Assembly: GCA_911728435.2 (NCBI GenBank)
Contig: OU452203.1
Coordinates: forward strand, 622,501 to 686,500
Origin: Apoderus coryli
Taxonomy: Eukaryota > Arthropoda > Insecta > Coleoptera > Attelabidae
DNA: 64,000 bases
Direction of reading: 5' to 3'
The stretch's first letter is position 1. Each line of letters opens with the position of its first letter. The notes under the pieces were generated by a model. That model searched no databases. It saw nothing but the letters and a program-made list of their open reading frames with translations, and was not told where the DNA came from. A program made the position numbers and the translations under genes. Shown one piece after another: positions 11,036 through 22,740 of this stretch.

Positions 11036-12060
11036 TTTTTCATTTTTTTTATAACCCTCAATGACTTTTTTCATAGATAAAACTACCATACAACGACTGG
11101 GAAATCCAGCAAGGGATATCTTGTTAATATATAATAACGAGTTCTTTTCCCGTCTTTGTCTAAAATTGGGGAAAAAATGGCCCAGTTAAAGCCACTAAGG
11201 CACCCAGTTCCGCCGGAGGCGGAACTGCAGCGCTTTCTATATAGAAAATTTCCTTTTTGCACACGGGAAAGGTGTACTTTACAAAGGTGATTCAGCGCAT
11301 TAAAATTATGTATTTTATTAATATATTTAGATCTACAAAAACAAAATTAAAGAGTGAGCAAGAGGGAAGTACGATTTTCTACGAGGAAAATAAAGAAAAA
11401 AGCACTATAAAGTTCTGCTATTACTTTGAAATAAATACCTGTTTTGGTGCTGTGGATAGGTACAAAAACAATTTGAAAGTTAACTACAAGCATATTTGTG
11501 GTGCCTCTATGCCATTTTACTCTCCTATATCCTCAATTATTGCTTATTTCTTCGTATTTATTTAATTTCATTAAATGTACCAGATTCTGATGCCGACTCG
11601 TACATTTTAGTACGTATGTGTCAGTAAGAATGTTCTTTTGCATTTTTATTAACAAATAGACAATGTCACGGTTTAAAACAACACGTTTAATATAGCACAT
11701 AAGATTTAAAACACTGTGATACACGTAACAATTACAAAATAATTTGCAAAAACAGCAAAAAACCATAAAAAAGGCTTATCTATGACAGCATTTCTCTTTC
11801 AAGGGGTCGACATTGTCACAGAATGCAGAAAATCAATAATTTCAAATGTCTATTTTAGATCATGTGACACAACGAATGTTTTTTTACACTTTTACAAACA
11901 AATAGACAATGTCACACTTTAAAACAACATGTAATTATTAGCGCACATAATTTTAAACACTTTCATACGGAACACATTTGTAGGATTAGTTGGAGAATGT
12001 GAGAAAAATCAACAAAAATCTTAAGAATGACAAACATTTTTTTTAAGATGTCGCCCTGTT
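11036..12060 (+). repeat. Macro-unit core, copy 2, with downstream block
   Basis: The core (ACCCTCAATGACTTTTTTC at about 11053) carries an imperfect first hairpin and a perfect 10-bp second hairpin at 11205-11214 with 11218-11227 (loop GGA). A version of the open segment follows (11257-11565, 102 codons). The downstream block is shorter than at 3 and 14 kb and contains an internal duplication: about 11600-11790 resembles 11860-12030 (both have AAATAGACAATGTCAC). Confidence 0.78.
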
Positions 12061-13830
12061 CACGGAAACAGGAAATTAACTGTGTTATTTTACTGTGTTG
12101 CCAAACTCCCACATAAACCATTATTATATCATTTTACTATTATTTATAAATATTACATAATTTTTTCCACAGGTGACTATAATAAAAGGAGGTTAGAATC
12201 TATATCATGCCAATAACACACTACTAAACAGGGTTGGTAATATCATTGCCTACATTCTCAGATCAGCTACTTACTTATGCAACATATTGAGATTAGGTAA
12301 TTCCTTGGTTAACTGTCAATAGAATTTATACAAGAACGATGTATGAGAGATAATTGAACAAAACATGCTGATATTTTACCAATAAATATTCACATTACCA
12401 AGTCGTTTTTCTCAAGAGTTTCTCTGATCCAAAAATCTCATTTATCTCATTTACAGACATTAAAATAAAATTCTTTCATACGTACGTGAAACTGGCTAAA
12501 TACCCATTGGTGAAGGCCATTAACGAACGAATGAACGAACGAAGCTAATAATAATTTTGACGTTCCGTATATAAAAAAAAAGTGAGATGAGTGGTAGGTG
12601 ATCATGTCACATCGGTTCAGTTAAACTCCTCATAATGCTTTATAGTCAATGATATTGTGGTTGAAGCTAAGCACAGTGTATTGAAATAGCATATCATCGG
12701 TTCCGTTCTCTCGTAAGTTTATAATGCAAGTGATATGAGCGGTAGGTGACATCACACCAGCGGATCTGAGGTAGTAGAAGGGTATCGCCAATTATCTTCA
12801 ATTGTACATAGATTAAAATTATAAGCTGTTTAATTATGTCAATTAATTATATAGTGAAGTGAAAATAGTCAATTGGGCCAAAAATTGGAAAAAAATATGA
12901 AATGAAATGGCGCCATCTTTCGCAGTATAGACGAACTATACAGTGAGTTTTTATAGGTTGCCTTCATATCAGTTCTTTTAAAAGCTTCACTGAACAGACT
13001 ATCTCGGAAACCTGTTCTTAAGAACCTTTCCGTTCTTTTCTTAACAACTCTAATTTAAAATCATTGTCTTTACAAACAGACAATGATGAAATTTATAAAT
13101 ATGCATAAAAGACATGTGAAGGGAAATTGCTGATATTTCGTGCAGACGGATAAAGCCTGTTTAGTTGTAGAAAAATAATAGATAAAAACCTATAGAGGAA
13201 CTATTATCCCCACCAAGTTCCGTATACTCCATACATTTTTATGTCGATATTGTCAAATTTTATGAAGATTTTTTAAAATCATATTGGAGATTTTATTAAT
13301 TAAAATCGTATAAAATATTCCTATAGTATTTCGATTCTGGCTCACTTTTCAAGCATATTCGCATTTTGATATAGGTAAGTGATTTTATTGTCATCTGTCA
13401 ATCTGTCGAAAAATACTATTATTGGTTATAATTAATGTACAATTACCATTTAAATTTTTGTTAAAGTAGATAGATAGAAAACATAAAACATATTACTTGA
13501 TTTCAACTGTAACGAAATTTTTAAAATTATGATACCATAGCAGTTATTGTATTCCTTATGAACAGGACTTAATCTTAGGCACATATTTATTTTATTATCA
13601 AGATATCTGCGCAGTCAGACGAATTTTATGTGAAAAAGTGTCACTAATCTAACGATGTTGCCAGGTTGGTATCTATTCACTATATCGACTGATAGAATGA
13701 ATAATACAATTTTATGATTTGATTTTAGTATAAGTAGCGTAAGGATTTTATTATTTAGTAATAATTATAGTTCTTTTTTTGTTGTATTCAAAATCACTTA
13801 TTGAAGATATCTGGAATTTCTAGGGAATTT
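12061..13830. other. No gene seen; short dispersed repeat at 12530-12790
   Basis: AT-rich sequence without a supported gene. The part at about 12530-12620 (GAAGCTAATAATAATTTTGAC, GTTCCGTATATAAA, AGTGGTAGGTGAT) matches the reverse complement of about 23350-23450, so a short dispersed repeat is present. The 12720-12770 stretch repeats part of it (GAGCGGTAGGTGA). Nothing recognisable otherwise. Confidence 0.55.
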
Positions 13831-15600
13831 TGATTTTTCTTAATGTCATGTGGTTTGCTGGTTAATTATACTAACGAGCGTACAGTCTGTCTTTGTCGAA
13901 AAACGTGAAAAAAAGGACCGAGTTAAAGCCACTAAGGCCTCAGTTTCGCCGAAGGCGAAACTGCAGCTCTGCCCAATATAGAAAATTTCCTTTTTGCACA
14001 CGGGAAAGGTGTACTTTACAAAGGTGATTCAGTGCATTAAAATTATGCATTTTTCTAATTAATTTCCATCTACAAAAACGAAATTAAAGAGTGAGAAGAA
14101 GGTGAATAACTTTTTCCACGAGGAAAATAAAGAAAAAAACACTACAAAGTACGGCTATTACTTTGAAATAAATACCTGTTTAGGTGCTGTGGATAGGTAC
14201 AAAAACAATTTTAAAGTTACGTACAAGCATATTTGGGACGCCGCTGTGCCTTTTTCATATCCTATACTCCCAATTATTGCGTTTTTCGTTGATTTTTATT
14301 AATCTATCATACCTTAAATGCGACTGGTATATTCCTTAAAATTGACATATCTAATTTAGTTCAGCTATCACACATAACGTTCTTTTACATTTTTCCAAAT
14401 AAATATACAATGACACTCTTTAAAAACACATGTTAAATATAAAGAACAAAATTTAAAAGACACTGATATACGCAGCATTTGCAATATTACTTACAAAATG
14501 TGCGAAAATCCTCATAAAATCGTATCGATGACAACGATTTTTCCCTCAATATAGAGGCGACACTAGCCACAAAACACAGGAAATGAATATTATGTTTCAT
14601 TTGGCTATGATGCCTATCCTTTTCACAAACAAACGCATTCAAATTCTTTCATCCATTGCAATTGAAAATAATACATACATACATAACCTATAAAATACTG
14701 CCATGAACAGTGAAGGCTTATCTAATTTTTTAACAACTGCTTTACCTCCAAATCTAATAATGTCAGAGAGTGATTTTGTAGAATGTGGCCCAATATGGCA
14801 ACAATGGCGCACATCGTTTTCGACTCGACTTATTCCGTGACCAGTCACTCCAATTTTGCAAATGGCCACTCATAAACAACATTCGTAAACATTGCACAGT
14901 AAGTATTTTACATAATATTCTATATTTTAGGCTACTAACTACCTACTACCATCGAAAATATACTACGACTACGATTTTTATATCTACGGTGCTACACTAC
15001 ACAATGTAATACATTCGTTGTTGCTGTTACCTACCTATATTATGATCAAAACAACAACAATATCTAATTACAGTGAAATCGTACCTTTTGCAAACACAGA
15101 CATAGGTAGAATACCTAATAAATGTAACTACCATTAAGTGAAAATAGAAATGGTAGCTACCTACTTCAAATACGTAATGAAGGTTATATTAAACAACAAA
15201 GTGATAGAAACAGAAATATACCTATTGCAATCAATGCAAGTAACTACTTTTACTTTGTAATTGTAATACAGACAAACATTTTTTGCATCCAGCTAGATAT
15301 GCTTTTACCTACGTGAGTACTTTGTAATACTATGTATCTACTATTTACTGAAACTTAGATATCTGAAAACACCAACAAACTAGGTAGTTCACCACTTCAT
15401 AGGTATATTATAATTTTGAAATACTTAAAAAAGGAGACGTACGTAGGTAAGTACATTATTATTATTACCTATTGTTATTATTTAGATTTGTTTGAAACTA
15501 AACTAAAGGTTACTAGGTTAATTTCATCCGGTCAGGGTCAGGATAGTTTACAAATAACTAACGACGTACGGTACTTAGCTGGCTAATTTTATACAAAGGT
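13831..15600 (+). repeat. Macro-unit core and downstream block, copy 3
   Basis: This copy lacks a satellite array in front. It has the second hairpin at 13941-13950 with 13954-13963 (loop GAA, 10 bp, perfect), the open segment (14102-14302 in the long frame) and a downstream block closely matching 3980-5360. After 15600 it continues into sequence absent from the copy at 5369, which is where gypsy D sits in that copy. Confidence 0.8.
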
Positions 15601-15731
15601 TCTCCATTCGTCAAGAAAGCAGATATACATACGTACGTCGTTACTGGACTCCTATAATAGATCAGGTGTTGAAGGGCAGCATAACCAACTAGGTACGTAC
15701 ATTAGGACCGTGTTGCCTACGTTATCTGTTA

Positions 15732-16090
15732 TACAGGGTGGTCCAACGAAAAGTTTGCACCTAGCTTTTCTCTTTTTTTTGTAGTCGAATGCGAAAATGC
15801 TCGGACACGTCGATTTTGCTTTTGAGGGGGACACATTTTAAACATATTTTTCGATCTGCGCCTTTAACCCCCTAGCGGGGGTGAGTAACAACCCTAAAAT
15901 TTTAAATGGAAAGAGGGGTCTAATGACATATCATTTGAAAGGACACAAAATTGTCTTTCTAATGATACCCTATTTGTCGAATTTTACTAAAACAGTTAAT
16001 ACGAAAACGACTTTAAAGACATTAAGCCGATAATTTTGGTATTAATGAGAAATACAAATAAGTTTTAATTATTACGACTGAAAACAACTA
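15732..16090. repeat. Left terminal inverted repeat
   Basis: About 340 bp nearly identical to the reverse complement of the right end, with only a few differences, for example ACCCCCTAGCGGGGG here against ACATCCTAGCGGGGG there. Similarity fades around 16075-16095. Internal sub-repeats for transposase binding were not identified. Confidence 0.9.
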
Positions 16091-16302
16091 CAATCATTTC
16101 TAAATTATTTACTTTGAAGAAAAACGGGATTTCAAAAACACTATCTTATTTATCAGAACTAAATTCCTCACTAATCGTTTGCGTTTTTTGTTGAAATAAA
16201 AACTGCAGATACGTGTAGGAAAAGAATTTACACCGTTTATTTTAGTCTTTTCATTGATTCAGTTTGGTTGCTTCTCAAGTTATTTTACTTTTACCGTACA
16301 AA

Positions 16303-17376
16303 ATGATTTATTCCATTCTAGAACGAGTTGAAATTGTTAAACTTTATTTTCAAAATAATAGTAGTGCTAGACTTACGGCTCGCTTATTTAATGAGAGACA
16401 TCCCGATAAAAATGTGAATGATGTGTACGTTGGCAAGTTAGTTAAAAGGTTTGTAGATACCGGATCTGTCTGTAATGTAAAACACCAGCCGCAGAAACCG
16501 ATCAGAAATGAAGCTGTGGAAGTCGCTGTTTTAGGGCATGTTGAAATGGATCATAGTCAAAGTACCCGTCAACTAGCTGAAGCCTCAGGTGTCTCCCGTT
16601 CGTCCATAATACGAATTTTAAAAGCGTACAAATTTCATCCGTACAAAATCAAATTAGTACAGGAACTAAATGAGGATGATCCTGATAGAAGGCTGCAATT
16701 TTGTGAAGCAATGAGCCAGCGTTTAATTGAAGATCCGCAATTATTATTTAACATTTGTTTTTCCGACGAATGCACATTTTATTTGAATGGAGCTGTAAAT
16801 AGGCACAATTGCCGTTACTGGGATGACAGTAACCCACATTTATTCCGTGAGGTTCATACCCAGTATCCTCAAAAAATAAACGTCTGGTGTGGCATATTAG
16901 GAAATCATATTATAGGACCACTTTTTATTCCTGGAAATTTAACTGGTGAAGTGTACCTAAACATGCTTGAAGACACAATTGATCCTTTAATAACACAAAT
17001 AATAGAAGATGACCAAAATCATACTGCTGATCGGCTTTATTTCCAGCAAGATTGAGCACCTCTGCACTATGTGGCTCCTGTAAGACAGTTCTTAGATGAC
17101 CGGTTCCCTGGACGGTGGATTGGAAGGAGGGGCCCAATTGAATGGCCTGCCAGGTCACCGGATTTATCGCCTTTAGACTTTTTTCTTTGGGGGCACTTAA
17201 AAAATAAATGTTTTGCCACGAAGCCCGAGTCCATAGAAGATCTTCGCCAACGCATTACAGAAGAGTGCAGAAACATAACACCTGATATGCTACAAAATGT
17301 TAGAAATAGATTTGAACAAAATCTGTATTATTGTATGGAATCAAATGGGTCACATTTTCAACATTTGTTAATGTAA
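16303..17376 (+). pseudogene. Mariner-type transposase, one internal TGA
   Basis: A 357-residue DDD transposase frame that would cut and rejoin the element. The N-terminal ~115 residues carry two helix-turn-helix-like segments (STRQLAEASGVSRSSIIRI lies in the second). The catalytic triad is visible: Asp155 (FSDEC), Asp250 (QQD) and Asp287 (SPDLSPLD), spaced D94D36D by count. The codon after Asp250, where the family has Gly (QDGAP), is TGA at 17053-17055; the same frame continues to 17376, so a single substitution is enough to explain it. The start is set at the ATG at 16303; the frame opens slightly upstream but without an ATG. Confidence 0.9.
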
Positions 17377-17464
17377 CGTTTTAATAAATCAATTTAACAG
17401 CTTGTTTACTTTTTTTACAAAGCAATGTTAAAACTAACAAACATTGGAATGTACTAACGATTGC

Positions 17465-17822
17465 AGGTGTTTTCACTCGCAATAATTAAAACTTATTTGT
17501 ATTTCTCATTAATACCAAAATTATCGGCTTAATGTCTTTAAAGTCGTTTTCGTATTAACTGTTTTAGTAAAATTCGACAAATAGGGTATCATTAGAAAGA
17601 CAATTTTGTGTCCTTTCAAATGATATGTCATTAGACCCCTCTTTCCATTTAAAATTTTAGGGTTGTTACTCACCCCCGCTAGGATGTTAAAGGCGCAGAT
17701 CGAAAAATATGTTTAAAATGTGTCCCCCTCAAAAGCAAAATCGACGTGTCCGAGCATTTTCGCATTCGACTACAAAAAAAAGAGAAAAGCCAGGTGCAAA
17801 CTTTTCGTTGGACCACCCTGTA
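17465..17822. repeat. Right terminal inverted repeat
   Basis: Reverse complement of the left terminal repeat; it ends CCACCCTGTA followed by the TA target duplication. It starts about 90 bp after the transposase stop. Confidence 0.9.
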
Positions 17823-17829
17823 TAAAGGC

Positions 17830-18490
17830 CAAAGCAATAAATTTCAGATTTTTTTAGATTAGTTGATGAAATTAGTTACCGAGTAACTCAAAAATGTTTC
17901 TATTTATTTTCAATATTTTTATAATAATTTATATACGGGGTGAATCAAAAATGTATTTCTCTATTTTTTTAAGACTTTTAGACATGCTGCAGAACCTTAT
18001 CAGCGATAGAAGAGAAATTTTTAGCATACACTTTAAATTTATATACGGGGTGAGTCAAACATGTATTTGTTTATTTTTTAAGGACAGAAAAGTAATATTT
18101 TCAGTATTTTTTTGTTTTTTTAGATTTCAATTCAACATTTTTTTGAGGTGAAACTATAAGTTCATAGAGGTTATATACGAGGTAACTCAAAAATATTTCT
18201 ATTTATTTCTCAAGACTTTTAGACACGGCAGGACCTAATAAATAGAAAAAAGTATTTTTTTTAATTTGTTAGAATGGTCTCACACATTTGTAGCATAAGC
18301 ACTTTAAATTTATATACGCGGTGAGTCAAAAATTTATTTATTTATTTTGTTAAGGACAAAAAGTAATATTTTCAGTAATTTTTTAATTTCAATTTTTTGA
18401 TTTCTTTAAACGTTAAACTATAAGCTCCTAGAGGTGATCTACGGGGTAACTCAAAACTTTTTCTATTTATTTTCAAAATTTTTAGTTTTT
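17830..18490. repeat. Satellite array, diverged
   Basis: Several monomers with landmarks TATACGGGGTGAATC, TATACGGGGTGAGTC and TCTACGGGGTAACTC, from about 17880 to 18460. It lies between the mariner insertion and the next core copy. Open frames here are low-complexity by-products of the monomers. Confidence 0.82.
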
Positions 18491-18800
18491 TTTTTAATTT
18501 TTTTTTTCAACCCTCAATGACTTTTTTCATAGATAAAACTACCACAAAACGCCTGGAAATCCCAAAAAGGTTTCTTGTGAATAATTATAAATTCTGTAGC
18601 GCTGTCTTTGTCGTCGAAAAGCTGCAAAAAGGCCAAATTTAAAGCCACCATAACTAAAGTTACGCCGTAACAAGTACCCGCAGTGCAGTCTAAATGGCAA
18701 TTTTATTTTCGAAACTTTTAAATAGGCTACATTCCAACTGTGTTTTAATGCGGTCTCACTATTTTATTAATTAATTTAATTACATCTACACAGCTAATTG
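18491..18800 (+). repeat. Macro-unit core, copy 4 (decayed)
   Basis: The ACCCTCAATGACTTTTTTC block begins at about 18509. The first hairpin is degraded. The second is short, GTTAC at 18659-18663 with GTAAC at 18667-18671. A weak trace of the open segment follows but is not open. This is the most diverged core in the window. Confidence 0.7.
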
Positions 18801-20700
18801 AAGTGTGCGACGCAGAGGTACATATTCTTCTGGGGCTATTCACAAATATATGATCACATCCATCCATCTGACGGCTTTCATGGCACTGTCACTTTAGGTT
18901 ATGAAGGTTATTATCACTTTTTCAGTAAAATTACTTTAAATACACAATGACAACTTCTAAATTTACTACAACTATATCGAATATCCTTTTTATAACACTA
19001 CAATATACAACATGTTGATAGAAATTGATCTTAAACATAAAAATAATGCCGAAAACTTTTAGACTATGAATGTAAACAAAGAAAATAATAAACTATTTGA
19101 CACAAGCAATTTGTTTGACGTGTTAGAAAAAACATTTTACCAAAACCAAATTATCACGTGAACTAGAGGTGCAACTATATTGGAATTTGTCGATTTTTTT
19201 TTGAAAACCTTTTTCATGACTATATCCTTAGAAAAACATATGGGAGAAGCAATCTCTTATATTTTTAGTCACAATCCTATCAATGAATGACGTACACATT
19301 CGTAAATTCTATTGAAAAAGTATTAATCTTTAAAAATATGACTCACTTCACACATACTACGTTCCTTTTATAAATATCACTATTCCAAATGTCATATAAA
19401 TTGTGACAGCTACCCCACACAAAAAAATTTCGATATCAATAAATAATTGTTTGTATTGGAGCACCTAGCTGACAAAGCTTATATGAAAATTTCCAGTCAA
19501 AACTGATGCTTACTTATCTAAAAAATAATGCAAATATACTGAACCCTACCTCCAAAGAAGTAGAGAATGTCCATAGTGTCAAATTATAACATAAATCCAT
19601 CTGTCATTATAATTATGGTGTACTAAACTGTCTATAGTAAAACAACGTAAATACAATAATTTCCAAAAATATTACTGTAAAAGACAGAATGGAAATTGAC
19701 AAAGAATATATACCTTAAGGTAAGTGTACAATTATATAAAATAGGGTTATCACCGTACACTTTGATGAAATTATTTGTTGACATTCCGCAACGACTTAAC
19801 TTACCATTATTTGTAGGAAAAACTCAAAATACGATACCAAGAGAGAGGATACAGAAAATAAATAACATGGCTCATTTTCCACATTAGTTTTACAACATAT
19901 ATGCAAACATTGGGGTCATAAAAGGAGAGGTTTTAGTTCATGTGTTACCAGTTACGAATGACGAATAAAACTATGAATCTTTCACCTACATGCTAGGTAA
20001 AATATTTACAACATATTATCACAATTAAATCTTACCATATACACCTTTTCAGCATACGAAGGCACTCCTCAAACTACCAGATAGACGTCTGAATCTCTAA
20101 CCACCACTGAAAAGCATCTATACTCAATAAAAACTTTCCAATAACCATAACAAGAATTTAATACCTATCGACTTTAAACTATTCTTACTCAATGGACATT
20201 AGATTTATTCCAATAACAATATCTAAGTGTTTTATTTCTTACTTTAGAGCAAACTTGAATCAATTTTTCAAGTTATACCTACTGTACCGAGGAAAAGCTA
20301 TCTAATTAAATTTTCTATTATGAGGGCAACATCGGTAGGTAGGTACATTATTATTATTACCTATTATCATTATTTAGATTTGCTTGAAACTAAATTAAAG
20401 GTTACTTCAGGTGAACCTATTGGTTGTAGGTACTTTCACATATTACTAGGTGCCGAATACCTATTTATGTCTGTTTTTGTTCAAAAAGTAATTACAGACA
20501 TCCTGGATGTACCAAAAACATTCAATCAAACAAAATAGGTACGTAATTTTGTTAAGTTTAAGTCTTTAAGTAAGTATAGCCATTATGTATATTCATATAA
20601 ATAGCACAGAATAAGTAATATTCTATGTAAATAGTAAGTAGTTAACTAACTAAAATTAAGTTACTATACTTATTTTTCGATAGAAAACCAGCTGCGTATA
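18801..20700. other. No gene seen; macro-unit fragments
   Basis: At about 18940-19180 there is a lead-block fragment (CTTCTAAATTTACTACAAC, AATAATGCCGAAAAC, ACGTGAACTAGAGGTG) and at 20330-20405 a fragment of the downstream block (TAGGTACATTATTATTATT, GAAACTAAATTAAAGGTTAC). The rest shows no recognisable gene. Confidence 0.55.
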
Positions 20701-21290
20701 CTTATCATGTTTTTATTTAAATACACAAAAATTATAAACCGTAAACACAACAAATCAATATAGAATTAACTACACTTTTTAGTTTATACACCACGTATTA
20801 TTATTATTAGCGGATGTTGGCCACCAAATTTCCATTTCCAAATTGATTTCTGTCTCTTGCCTGTAGGTCCATATTTTGAATGCTTCAAGTTATTTCGTTT
20901 TTTTTTAAGTTACCGCCTAAGCGAGTACTAACTTTTGACCTCTTGCCCTTTCTCAGTAGGATACAGCCAGCACAGTTCATTTTTATCAAATATAGTTACA
21001 AGTTACAATTCATACTACTACTGTTTACTTTTAGCCTCCAAGCCCCATAATATAACCGATTTATTTATGACGTGAAACTAGAAGTGTCAATTAAAATAAG
21101 TGACACCAACGTTAGAAAAAAATATTACCAAATTATGAAAAACCAACGAACCCAAAATACAAGATACTGTAGTCCCAAAAATAACGTCTACCACTATTAA
21201 GGTTAACGTTATTTTAACATCTGTCTATGTGCTAAATATTTCTCAGATTATAACAACATTAATTAATAATTAGAATGTACAGGGTGATAC
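20701..21290. repeat. Macro-unit lead block
   Basis: Matches 9600-10190: GTTGGCCAC, ACTAGAAGTGTCAA, AGTGACACCAACGTTAG and the closing TTATAACAACATTAATTAAT followed by GTACAGGGTGAT. It directly precedes a satellite array, as at 10190. Confidence 0.72.
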
Positions 21291-22445
21291 AAAAAAACAT
21301 TAATTAGCCCACATTTAAGAAATTTTAAATGTATAGAAATTTATATACGGGGTGAATCAAAAATGTATTTCATCACTTTGTTAAGGACAAAAAAGTAATA
21401 TTTTGAATAATTTTTTGATTTCTTTAGATTTCAAATCAAGATTTTTTTGAAAGCTAAACTATAACCTCCTAGAGGTTATCTACGGGGTAACTCAAAAATG
21501 TTTATGAATGTTATTTATTATTTAAGACTTTTAGAGAACCTTATCAGCGATAGGTGACTTTTTATTTTCTTTAAAAGAGAAACTTTTAGCATAGGCTTTA
21601 AATTTATATACGGGGTGAGTCAAAAATGTATTTCTGTATTTTGTTATGGTCAAAAAAGTAATATTTTGAATAATTTTTTGGTTTCTTTAGATTTCAAATC
21701 AAGTTTTCTGTGAAAGTTAAACTATAAGGTCGAATATATATACAGGGTAAATCAAAAATGTATTTATTTATTTTATGGTCAAAAAAGTAATATTTTGAAT
21801 AATTTTTTGGTTTCTTTAGATTTCAAATCAAGTTTTCGCTGAAAGTTAAACTATAAGGTCGAATATATATACAAGGTGAATCAAAAATGTATTTCTTTAT
21901 TTTGTTATGGCCAAAAACGTAATATTTTGAATAATTTTTTGATTTCTTTAGATTTCAAATCAAGTTTTCTGTGAAAGTTAAACTATAAGCTCAAATTTAT
22001 ATACGGGGTGAATCAAAAATGTATTTCTTTAATTTGTTAAGGTCAAAAAAGTATTAATTTGCATAATATTTTGATTTCTTTAGATTTCAAATCAAGTTTT
22101 CTGTGAAAGTTAAACTCTAAGCTCAAATTTATATACAGGGTGAATCAAAAATGTATGTCTTTATTTTGTTATGGTCAAAAAAGTAATATTTTGAATAATT
22201 TTTTGGTTTCTTTAGATTTCAAATCAAGTTTTCTGTGAAAGTTAAACTATAAGGTCAAATATATATACAGGGTGAATCAAAAATGTATTTCTTTATTTTG
22301 TTATGGTCTAAAAAGTAATATTTTGAATAATTTTTTGATTTCTTTGGGTTTCAATTGAAGATTTCTCTGAAAGTTAAACTATATGCTCCTAGAGGTTATC
22401 TACGGGGTAACTCAAAAATGTTTCTATTTATTTTCAATAATAGAT
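21291..22445. repeat. Satellite array, 120-132-bp monomers
   Basis: About nine monomers with landmarks TATACGGGGTGAATC or TATACAGGGTGAATC. They are intermediate in homogeneity between the array at 1000-1900 and the old arrays at 10-11 and 18 kb. Confidence 0.88.
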
Positions 22446-22740
22446 AGAAACATTTTCAGATTTTCAGCTCTGGCAATACTTTTTTTTAATTAATTTTTGA
22501 ATTATTTTTTTTGAAAATTTTTTTTCTTAATTTTTTTTTTTGAAATTTTTTTTTTTAAATTTTTTTTTTTAAATTTTTTTTTTTGAATTTTTTTTTTTTA
22601 ATAATAGAAACATTTTTTTCCTTGAGACTTTTTTTCTTCATTTTTTTTTCATTTTGTTTATAACCCTCAATGACTTTTTTCATAGATAAAACTACCACAC
22701 AACGACTGGGAAATCCCAAAGGGATTTCTTTAATTATTAT
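22446..22740 (+). repeat. T-rich tract and truncated core, copy 5
   Basis: 22480-22660 is almost pure T-runs with short A/G interruptions, then the core block with a perfect first hairpin (22710-22717 with 22721-22728, loop AAA). The copy stops just after the hairpin, so the second hairpin and open segment are absent. Confidence 0.78.

Larger units (their letters stand above)
15732..17822 (+). mobile_element. IS630/Tc1/mariner-type transposon with long TIRs
   Basis: A 2091-bp element bounded by TA dinucleotides (15730-15731 and 17823-17824), the target duplication of this superfamily. Ends read TACAGGGTGGTCCAACG and its complement. The terminal inverted repeats are unusually long (about 340 bp) and nearly identical, indicating recent transposition. 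The only gene is a transposase with one nonsense codon, so this copy is probably mobile only with help in trans. It lies between the macro-unit downstream block and a satellite array. Confidence 0.95.

Noticed and set aside
17053..17055. Selenocysteine or programmed readthrough at the transposase TGA
   Set aside because: The position is the conserved Gly of the QDGAP motif; one base change from a Gly codon explains it, and no SECIS-like element was looked for or needed.
17894..18151. 85-residue frame in the satellite
   Set aside because: Low-complexity Phe/Ile-rich translation of monomers; not conserved between monomers.
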